Source: Mastigamoeba balamuthi
Lineage: Eukaryota > Evosea > Mastigamoebida > Mastigamoebidae
NCBI GenBank assembly: GCA_902651635.1
Contig: CACRSC010000005.1
Coordinates: 706,600-743,885 of the forward strand
Direction: 5' to 3'
Length of the DNA: 37,286 bases
In this document: one piece after another, positions 29,553 to 37,286 of the stretch
How the letters are laid out: each line of letters starts with the position of its first letter
Position numbering within the stretch: position 1 is the stretch's first letter
The notes under the pieces: model-generated
What the model saw: the letters and a program-made list of their open reading frames with translations, nothing else
Database searches by the model: none
Told to the model about the DNA's origin: nothing
Position numbers and translations under genes: made by a program

Positions 29553-30672
29553 GGCTCTTGGCCGCTCGGAAGTGCGGTGCGAGCTGCTCTGATAACTCAC
29601 AGAGTTCTCTGCAAACAACTACGCGGGAACACGGGGAGCAGTCGAGCCGCTCCGACCTGACTATTGTCCAGATGAAGCGCAATGCGAGAGGGCGGACATT
29701 CCTCAACGAACACCAGCGGATCTGATCGAACGCCGCAGACGGCGAACCACGGGCCTCTCTTTGTGTTTGAACCGCGCAGACCACTGAGAGCGCACAGCCA
29801 CCGCTACAGCTGGTGCAGGACGGCAAGCAGCACCAGAGTTTGTCCTACCACAGCGCTGCCCCCCGACTCCACCACAGAGGGCAAACGGGGCGAGGGCGGC
29901 CGACGAAACGGGTAGATGCTTCTAGATGACCTCTTCTACTGTTGTCGGGTGCTGCCATTCAGCGGCATTGGGGGGGGAATGTAGGACATCGCCACCGTTG
30001 GCCCATAGCATTTCACTCGCATTTCTCAGTTCAAGAACTAGAACAGATTGCCTATGCACAACGGTGGCGCGATCAGCTGCAACGCCACTGCCGTTTGCGA
30101 GACTTTTTGGGCAACCTACCATAACAAAAAAAGATGCAAGGGATGAAGTCAACTGTATTAAGAAGTGTTACGCAAGGGGCTCCTTGGGGGACCATCACGT
30201 CGGCTGCTACAATGCAAACTGACGTTTTCTCCTGTGCCTCTAGGTGAGTAAACCGAGGACAGAACCCGTCCAATATCTGTCTGCTCCCACTCCCCTGGGT
30301 GAACTTGCTTCTGGCACTGAGTGGAGCCTGGCTGACTCTCCCATTGCGTCAGCACACATTGGACGTGGGCCTACGCTGCTGTGTTGGAACTCTTCCTTGT
30401 CGTTGATCTGCTGCAGCTGTGTGTGCGCATGGTCTGCGTTGCAGTAGTCCCGCCTGGTCTCGCGGTCTGGCATCACCGAGCATCACCGACCACTCCACAC
30501 TCTTGATGGGCCAATCACAATGTCGGGCGTCCTATCCATCTCCCATCTGCCGCCATCAAACACAGAAATCTTACCAGTAATTAAAAAGGCCTGCCTTAAA
30601 CCAACAATTCAGGTATTCTCCTCGACCCAGGTCTCATCCTGGCCCTTGTCCTCTCACACACGCAGGCGCGTT
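29553..30672. other. Intergenic between X6 and the beta-trefoil gene
   Basis: The first part should contain the X6 promoter. A 60-codon plus frame at 29942-30124 (VQELEQIAYAQRWRDQLQRH) looks protein-like but has no known motif and could be part of an unrecognised small gene. The last 150 bp before 30673 include pyrimidine-rich DNA typical of a promoter or 5'UTR. Confidence 0.35.
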
Positions 30673-31728
30673 ATGGCTGCTCGTCTTCCAGCACTCATCA
30701 CCTTTCTGCTCCTCCTGGTCACCATCTGTCTGGGAGAGGACACCTACACCATCTACACGCTGTTCAAAGACAAGCCCTATTTCCTCTCTGGCAGGCAGTG
30801 CTCAGGCGAGAACTCTCTGTGTGTAGTTCCCTTCGACAGTACGTTGATCGACTTGGTTGGCAGTGTGCTGACAGAGCTGTACAGTTGGAGCACGCCGGGG
30901 CCGCAGCGCTCTGCGAAAGACAATTGACAAGTGGAACATCAGGCAGTCGTACGACGACAAGACCAGGGTGCTTGTCAGCGAGGCTGGGTACTGCATCGAT
31001 GGGCCCTGGGGCAGACACAAAAACAATTTGGTGGCGCAGAATGCCCAAGGCTCACCGCCAAACACGTGAGCGAAGACTACTCCCCATCAGGGGCAGTTAC
31101 TGTGACCGTCATGGACAGCCATAGCAGTTACATATGGGCCACTCGCAGCAGGTTCCATTTGGCAGTTCCTGGTTTGGAAGATGATGGCAAGGTGGCAGAG
31201 TCCAGTGATCCTGCTCAGGAGGTTTAGCAGGAGGTGGGAGATTGTGAAGACGCCGGACATTGTGGTGGGCAAGGAGATGCGCATCATCACGTCCATCACC
31301 TCCTATCTGCAGACAAACGACGAGAAGGAGATCAAGCACTACAGGTCGACCTCTGGTGAGTTCTGTTCTCTCCCACCAGCCTATTTCTGACTGCAAGCAC
31401 GTCGCCGACCACAGGGAACGAACCCCGGACCAAGTGGGTCTTCGAGAAGGCGCCCAACGGAGACTACTGCATCAAGAACGTGGGCACAGGGCTCTACATG
31501 ATGACGCCGGACCGCGGGGTCGAGACCTGGTGGGACCACTGTGACGCAGACCGTGGGGCGTGGGCCCTGGATTTCACAGGTGTCGACGACAAGCGCGGCG
31601 TCGCGTGGAGCATCAGGTCGAGGCACAACGGCCGCTACCTGTGCGCCTACGGTGACGACGACAGCCGCGTTAACGTGAACAGGGACCTGGCAGACACGTG
31701 GGAGCACTTCACCATCGTTCCTGTGTGA
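30673..31728 (+). CDS. Secreted beta-trefoil (fascin-like) protein, five exons
   Basis: Exons 30673-30838, 30885-31065, 31119-31191, 31241-31355 and 31415-31728; introns of 46, 53, 49 and 59 nt; total 849 nt, 282 residues, all phases agree. Residues 1-21 form a signal peptide (LPALITFLLLLVTICLG). Then come trefoil-like repeats: DTYTIYTLFKDKPYFLSG, TRVLVSEAGYCIDGPWGRHK, HSSYIWATRSRFHLAV, KWVFEKAPNGDYCIKNVGTG and finally RSRHNGRYLCAYGDDDSRVN with WEHFTIVPV, the NGxYLxA...WExFxI pattern of fascin/actin-crosslinking-type beta-trefoils. Secretion argues for a carbohydrate- or protein-binding role outside the cell rather than actin bundling. Unspliced, the DNA holds stops in every frame; the junction at 31192/31240 is the least certain because its acceptor (gtgggag) is purine-rich. 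Confidence 0.7.
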
Positions 31729-32105
31729 GGGGCACAGCGTATTGTCACCCTGGGATGGCCCTCCTTGTGGCTATGGTGCTCGAGCGTCGTGGGCAATGTA
31801 AATACTTCAAACACAGATGAAGACGTTCGGCACATAGACTGCACTCTGGTGGCCTCTGGGCGGCCCGCCTGGCCTGTGTAGTAAAGCCTGCTCCCTTGCG
31901 CCCAATTCGATCGATGGGGATTCCTGGCACCTGCAGGCTTCGCCAGGCTCGGGCAACGTCTGCCACCGAAATCGCAGAGGACAGGCAAAGCGAAGGACCC
32001 CTGACAGGGGCACCAGCGGTACAATTGCTTCGTGTATTACTTGTTAGGGTCGGCCTGATGGTTCTCATTCTCCCCAACCCAGGGGCTGCAGTCCCCAAGG
32101 GGGGG
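31729..32105. other. Convergent intergenic region
   Basis: Between the 3' ends of the beta-trefoil gene and the minus-strand esterase-like gene. No frame or motif of interest; it must contain both polyadenylation regions. Confidence 0.45.
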
Positions 32106-33051
32106 TCAGAGCTTGGCCACGAAGGGCAGGGAGGGCAGCCCGTCGTCGTTGTAGACGGCGCAGAGCGGCCACTGGGCAAAGGCGTAGCGGATGTGCGTGG
32201 CCGTGACGCCCAGCGGCATCGTCGCGGCCACCGTCACCGTGTTGGTCGCCGTGATCTCCGCCGCGTAGCTGGCCCGCCACGCGCCGTCGCTGCCCCGCAG
32301 CTCCCACGCAGCCCCGCACGCCCGCGCGTCGGCCACCGGGCACTCGGGCTCGTCCCGCAGCTGCAGCCCCGACCCCACGCTGCCCTCGCTGTACCGCAGC
32401 TCCACCGCCACGTTCCGCCCCGCGGGGTGCGCCACCACCCTCTCCGCCACCGGGCCCTCGTACACCGCCCTCCGCGCCCCGTACACGTACCGCTGCGCGC
32501 ACAGCCCCAGCCGCACCCCCACCATCTTCTTGGCCGTCGGCACTGCCCCGCCGCTGCTCCCTGCGTCCCCCAGGTCCGTCGCCGACGCCGCGCACACGCC
32601 CCCCACCTGCAGCGCCTCGATCTCCGCCAGCCGCAGCAGCGCCACCGCGTCGCCCAGCTCGGCGTCGACCCACGGGGCCGCGACCACGAAGAGGACGGGC
32701 AGCCCCGCTGACGCCGCCGTGGCGTTGGACGCCGCAAACCGCTCGCGCAGCCCGCGGATCTGCGCCGCGAACACGCACGCGAAGCAGTCGGAGTCGGCCA
32801 CATTGCCCTCGCCCTGGTAGACCACGACGGCGGCGAGGGCCATCTGCTCAAACGGCGCTGCGCTCGCGGTGGCCCCCGGCGGTCAGATTTCCGGGGTTAT
32901 TATGATTGCCTTAATATTCCCGCCGCGCGAAATAATCAATTGAATGTTGTGGAAAGGGGGGTATTGAGGTACCCAGCATGCCGTTGTAGTGGGAGGAGGA
33001 GCTCTGGGAGGCGCAGGGGCAGGCGGCCAGGGAGCCCGTGGGGGACCAGTG
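32106..33051 (-). CDS. Sialate O-acetylesterase-like protein, 3' half only, probably inactive
   Basis: Two minus-strand exons are visible: about 33051-32973 and 32857-32106, joined in phase 1 across a 115-nt intron (GTACCT...GCGCAG). The splice yields HYNGMLAPFEQMALAAVVVY running straight into QGEGNVAD, the YNxM-xP and QGExN blocks of SGNH-type sialate O-acetylesterases. Further on, ATDLGD, then AVPTAKKMVGVRLGL and YVYG follow the family's DxGD...IHPxNKxxVGxRL...YG order. The catalytic His of the IHP motif is Val here, so the active site looks lost. The N-terminal half with the nucleophile Ser is not found; coding sequence stops where AT-rich DNA begins near 33052. It is either a broken gene or one whose first exons are not recognisable. 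Confidence 0.65.
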
Positions 33052-33693
33052 GTAAGGACATACTTTTTCATAAACTACTTCTGAGGCAGAGGAATCAAAT
33101 TTCACGAAATCTTCATTATAACAGTCTGAAAATTGCCCGCGCAACCACGGTATTGAAAGGACCGTGATGAGCTATGATCCCAAATCCTGAGTATATTGCT
33201 GATGTTTTTCCATGTTAACAACATTCAGCTTACGAATCGTGTCTCCTAGACAGATGTGATCACTTAGGGGTTTCCAGACTCTCTCAGCAAAGCTTGTTTT
33301 TTCTGAGAAATCAAATTGATGAGAACAGTGAAAGGAAGAGGCAAAGACAGTAGATCGCAGAGAAGGGGGATGGGTGAAAAGAAGGAAAGCAGATCGTACC
33401 CTACTGGAGTCCTACAGGGTCCACTGCTTCTTCATAGTTAGTAATGAAAGGGTTATTTACCCCTTGAGTCCAATTACACAAACCCCATTCATGTACAACT
33501 ACTTCATATGGATATCAGTGGTATGAGTGTTGCACAAAGAGCTCTCTTCTCTTCAGCTCCTTCAAGCGTTACATCTGACGTTCTTGCATAAATGATCTCC
33601 TGAATAAAACAAAAAAACCTTACAGTGCTAGCTGTTTCGATAACCTCGCGATTTCGAAGCTCTCGATTTTCGCAAAATAGGTGTTATGTGAAA

Positions 33694-33767
33694 GGTTCGA
33701 TAGATTAGTTGGTTATATCATACGCCTCACACGCGTAGGGTCCTGGGTTCGAACCCCAGTCGAACCA
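33694..33767 (+). tRNA. tRNA-Val (anticodon CAC)
   Basis: 74-nt cloverleaf without intron. The acceptor stem GGTTCGA pairs fully with TCGAACC; T8 and A9; D stem GATT/TATC with loop AGTTGGTTA (GG present); anticodon stem TACGC/GCGTA with loop CTCACAC giving anticodon CAC; variable loop GGGTC; T stem CTGGG/CCCAG with loop TTCGAAC; discriminator A. No encoded CCA. The A-box-like and GGTTCGAA-type B-box sequences of Pol III internal promoters are present. It decodes GUG. Confidence 0.93.
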
Positions 33768-33772
33768 TTTTT
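33768..33772 (+). terminator. RNA polymerase III terminator
   Basis: Five T directly after the discriminator base of tRNA-Val, the usual Pol III stop signal on the coding strand. Confidence 0.75.
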
Positions 33773-34651
33773 GGTTCATCCCGTCATGGCAGCTACTCTG
33801 CTCAGAAATGCTACAACCTTGTGTCTTAAGTTTTGCAAACATTGTACCATAAGCAGCGGAGTACTAGACGAACAACAGGGGAAAAGTCAGAATGGGAGAA
33901 TCGACCCCAAATTCCACCTGCACCTGATCTCACACAAAATTTGATATTGGAATCAGGGATAAGAATTGAATATGCCCGAGCCCATGGCTCTCAGCCTCGT
34001 AAATGTGAGCCGCACACTGAGAAACGATTCAGTTTGCCCAGATCAACTGCACTATACACAAGCTAAGAGGACCCAGAACTCAATACATGATTGCCACATA
34101 TGTCTGCAGTTATTTTTTGGCCTTTAAAGCCCATACACCCAAAGTTGTACAATGGGAATTGGATGCAGGCCCACAAACGTGAGTTAAAACATGATTTTAA
34201 GCACAATCACAGGATCACAGACAACCACTTCTCATGAGCCCATGATCACCTCAATCATCCAGAATTCGATTGTATCTGGGCCCGTCCCCTGAAGTGTAGA
34301 CATGCAGCTGCCCCTGCTGAACTGCCAGCTGCTAAGTGGGCCAGGAATGATGCAATCAGTGATATCTGCAGGAGGATCAAGAGTCCGTTTGGCCCATCAA
34401 GAGGCAGTGGAAGGCCCTCGGCTCTTCCTTCCTGAAAGAAGCATAAGCACCTCGTGACATTTGCTTTTGGTCTTCACACCTTCAAGAATGATATAATAAA
34501 AATTGCACACTGATCCCAAAACTCAGAAAAACGTGGGATCTCTGGTTATTTTAGGGGTCAATCCTTCTTATACATAGAGGAGTGACAAGAGAACAGTATC
34601 AGATGCTATGGGCCACCTCTGGCATGACCTGAAGTGCTTGACTCAATAGTG

Positions 34652-34671
34652 CTCTCTTTCTTTCTCTCTCT

Positions 34672-34711
<40 letters not shown>
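34652..34711. repeat. CT/TC microsatellite
   Basis: About 60 bp of nearly pure CT dinucleotide with a few TTT interruptions in the first half and perfect in the second. About 290 bp upstream of the helicase start codon; a pyrimidine tract of this kind may also influence its promoter. Confidence 0.9.
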
Positions 34712-34714
<3 letters not shown>

Positions 34715-35002
34715 ACTTCTCATTTGTCATGAATAGTCTCTTAAGCTTAAGGACAATTTCTGGTGGAACATATCCGATTGCCTCATTTCGTCTTCAATGA
34801 AGGCGTGGTCGGCTGACAACTGGCAGAGAACTGCCAAAACACCTGCGTGTCCTCATCAGGGTCACGCAAGCGTTCTGGAGCAACTCGGCCGGTATTCCGG
34901 CGGTTGTCCCGTTTGATTTTTCTGTTTGCATCATCAGGGGGCCGATATCTGGATATTTGTGCACTCTTTCAATTTTCGGTTTGTCTGTTTGCGGAGGGAT
35001 CG

Positions 35003-37233
35003 ATGGCTGATCAGCAGCAGCACAGTGCGCACACCGCAGGCACCGGCGCCCAGCAGCGCGGCGCCCGCACCACGAGCACGACGCTCGCAGCCCTCACGGG
35101 CACGCGCTTTGCCGACTTTGCTCTGTGCGCTGCGACCCGCAAGGCCCTCGCAGACGAGTTTGGCTACGAGTTCTGCACAGACGTCCAGGCCGCCTCCATC
35201 CCCCCGATCCTCGCCGGCAAGGACCTCCTCTGCCGCGCCAAGACCGGCACCGGCAAAACCCTCTCCTTCCGTGCGTCCTCTTTTTTCTCACTTTCTTCTT
35301 AATTTCACTGCTCTCCCGCTGCCCTGCCCCCCAAATCAATTGCTCGTCCCCCATTTCTCCTCCGCGCGGGCTCCCCCACCCCCCCGAATCCAGTTGCCCG
35401 GTGTCCCGCCCATGCGAGATGGCCGCGCAGTCCCCCGCGTCCGCTGGGATAGCGCCCTATAAATAACAGAAATTTAGCCCCCCGAGCCGCCCCGCCGCCC
35501 AAATCAATTGATTTTCTCCGTTTTCACCGAAAACGCCTCGCCGCAGTGATCCCGCTGTTCGAGCGGGCGTCGACGGCGCAGGCGGGGGCGCCGGCGATCC
35601 TGGTGCTGTCGCCTACGCGCGAGCTGGCGCAGCAGACGGCCGTGGAGGCGCAGTCGCTGGCCAAGTTCCGCGCCCCGGGGGCCTTCGCGGTGGACGTGGT
35701 CTACGGCGGGACCAACGCCAAGTCGGACGTCTCGCGCCTGCGCTCGCGCGTGCCCCGCGTGCTCGTGGCGACGCCCGGGCGGCTGCTGGACCTCCTGCAG
35801 ACGCGCGAGAGCGGGCTGGCGGCCTCGTGCGCCCGCGGGCCCCTGGGGGCGCTGGTCTTCGACGAGGCGGACCGCCTGCTGGACATGGGCTTCCGGCAGA
35901 CGATCGACGCGGTGCTGGCGCTGCTGCCGCCGCGGGACACGCGGCAGAACGTGCTCTTCAGCGCGACGTACCCGAGCGACACGGCGCAGCTCGTCGCCTA
36001 CGCGCTGCGCGCGGGCCACGTGGTCGTCGACGTGAGCGGCGGCGGCGCCGTGGGCACGGCCGACGGCGTCGAGCAGTACTACCGCGTGCACAGGCTCGAG
36101 GAGCAGGCGGCGCACGTGCTGCAGGCCGTCGAGGCCGAGGCCGCGGGGCGCAGCGGCAAGGTCATGGTCTTCCTGGCCACGGCGCGCATCACGCAGTACT
36201 ACGCGGCGCTCTTCCGCGCGCTGGGCCTCGCCGGGGGCGTGCAGGTGCTCGAGATGCACTCGCGCATGAGCCAGCCGCAGCGCGACAGGTCCAGCGAGGC
36301 CTTCAGGGCCGCGGGGCGCCGCGCCGTGATGTTCTCGTCGGACGTGAGCGCGCGCGGCGTCGACTACCCCGACGTCACGCTCGTCGTGCAGGTCGGCGAC
36401 CCCACGGACCGCGACACGTACACGCACCGCGTGGGCCGCACCGCGCGCGCGGGCAAGCAGGGCCGCGCGCTGATTCTGCTGGGCGACTTCGAGGCCGAGT
36501 ACACGCTGCGCTCGCTGCGCGGGCTGCCGCTCAAGCGCGAGGACGCGCCCGCGGCAGACGTCGCGGCGGCCCAGAGGCGCGTCGGGGCGGCGCTGGGGGC
36601 CGTGGAGGAGGGCCTGCGGGCGCAGGCCTACACGACGTGGCTGGGGTTCTACAACAACTACCAGAAGAAGCTGGGCTGGAGCAAGGAGACGCTCGTGCAG
36701 TGGGCCAACTTCTTCTCGACGACCATCGGCTGCCCCGAGGTCCCCGCCATCGACAAGATCACCGTCGGCAGGATGAACCTCCGCGGCACCCCGGGCCTCG
36801 TCATCTCCACCGAGCCCCGCGCCAGGCGCGGCCAGCAGCAGCAGCAGCGCCCCGGCCAGGGCCAGGGCCAGCCCAGGCCTCAGCAGCAGCAGCAGGGGCA
36901 GCGCTGGCAGGGCCAGGCAAGGCCCCAGCAGCAGCAGGGGCAGGGGCAGGGACAGGCCAGGCCCCAGCAGCAGCGCTCGCCAGCACCGCAGCAGCAGCAG
37001 CAGGTGCGCGGGCCCTCTTGGGTCGTTGCCACTGGGCGCGCATTCAACTGACTTTGCCGCCTCAGCAGGAGCGCGACCACCACGCGAGGTCGCCCCCGCA
37101 GAAGAAGGCCAAGATGCCCGCGCAACAGCAGCCGCAGGCCAAGGACAGCGCCAGCAGCAGCAGCGGGAGCAGCGGCGTGGGGGAGGTGGCCCAGGGGATG
37201 AAGCGCCTCACCATTGTGCGCAGGAACCTCTGA
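35003..37233 (+). CDS. DEAD-box RNA helicase, Mss116/RH26-like, with Gln-rich tail
   Basis: Exons 35003-35270, 35547-37003 and 37066-37233; introns of 276 nt (GTGCGT...CCGCAG, phase 1) and 62 nt (GTGCGC...CCTCAG, phase 0); 630 residues. Motifs: AKTGTGKT (79-86), PTRELAQ (112-118), GGT (143-145), TPGRLLD (165-171), DEAD (195-198), SAT (228-230), SARGVDYPD (357-365) and HRVGRTAR (383-390). The segment FYNNYQKKLGWSKETLVQWA with TVGRMNLRGTPGL matches the C-terminal extension of Mss116, CYT-19 and plant RH26-type helicases, general RNA chaperones often in organelles. A tail of about 100 residues with CAG-coded Gln runs follows, then a basic end (MKRLTIVRRNL). The N-terminus is Gln/Thr-rich and not clearly a mitochondrial signal, so the location is open. 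Exon 1 supplies the Q-motif region and Walker A. Confidence 0.92.
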
Positions 37234-37286
37234 GTGCACCCCCCGCCCCCCGCGCCTGCCTGGGGGGCAGCCAGCAGCGCCAGCGC

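Larger units (their letters stand above)
33052..34651. other. AT-rich island
   Basis: About 1.6 kb of AT-rich DNA between the truncated esterase gene and the helicase. Apart from tRNA-Val (33694-33767) it has no coding signal; its few open frames are short and biased by composition. It contrasts with the GC-rich coding DNA on either side and may be an insertion that separated the esterase gene from its 5' half. Confidence 0.5.

Noticed and set aside
31031-31090. A 25-nt mini-intron (31066-31090) in the beta-trefoil gene
   Set aside because: It does not restore the frame; the 53-nt choice ending at 31118 does and matches the size of the other introns.
35504-36427. 307-codon minus-strand frame under the helicase
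   Set aside because: Antisense shadow of the DEAD-box exon, whose sense frame has every helicase motif.
1-37286. CRISPR arrays, operons, Shine-Dalgarno sites
   Set aside because: No regularly spaced repeats, and the window is clearly eukaryotic (spliceosomal introns, Pol III tRNA terminator).

Overview
This is nuclear DNA of a microbial eukaryote. At least eight loci need short GT-AG introns (about 44-140 nt, plus two of about 270 nt) to give sensible proteins. Coding DNA is GC-rich with CAG/Gln and Pro tracts. The mix of domains (Mss116-type DEAD-box helicase, PX, LURP-one/Tubby-like, secreted beta-trefoil, R-S-E ADP-ribosyltransferase, GPI-type surface proteins, piggyBac relics, tRNA-Val with its own Pol III terminator) fits a free-living protist, perhaps an amoebozoan. 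The species cannot be named from sequence alone.

Left arm (1-2659): the start of a Gln/Pro-rich gene on the minus strand; a macrodomain (ADP-ribose-binding or hydrolase) gene; a doubtful minus-strand fragment; and a three-exon R-S-E ADP-ribosyltransferase. A probable ADP-ribosylation writer and eraser thus lie about 0.5 kb apart on one strand.

Middle (about 3.8-29.6 kb): a rearranged array of one repeated cassette. It holds a four-exon gene of an unrecognised Cys-containing family (called family X here; B-type, then A-type) with a small Cys-rich GPI-anchored surface-protein gene between them. The array contains four intact X genes (10.6, 19.2, 22.7 and 28.6 kb), one whose ATG has become ACG (26.3 kb), one pseudogene (12.8 kb), two relics (4.1 and 13.8 kb), two intact GPI genes (4.6 and 8.4 kb) and two decayed ones (13.5 and 25.6 kb). 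Cassettes occur on both strands. The segment at about 8.2-11.9 kb is an inverted copy of about 22.4-26.1 kb, and about 12.2-13.5 kb is an inverted copy of about 26.5-27.9 kb. The genes at 19.2 and 22.7 kb share an almost identical block over exons 1-2, which points to gene conversion. AT-rich islands with dead piggyBac-like transposases (about 5.0-7.9 kb and 16.9-18.9 kb) interrupt the array. A two-domain PX + LURP-one-like gene (14.2-16.3 kb) also lies inside it.

Right arm (30.6-37.3 kb): a five-exon secreted beta-trefoil (fascin-like) gene; the 3' half of a sialate O-acetylesterase-like gene that lacks its catalytic His; an AT-rich island with tRNA-Val(CAC) and a CT microsatellite; and a complete three-exon DEAD-box RNA helicase with a Gln-rich tail.

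Exon limits were placed by hand from GT/AG, codon phase and comparison between paralogues. No searches or alignments were run.
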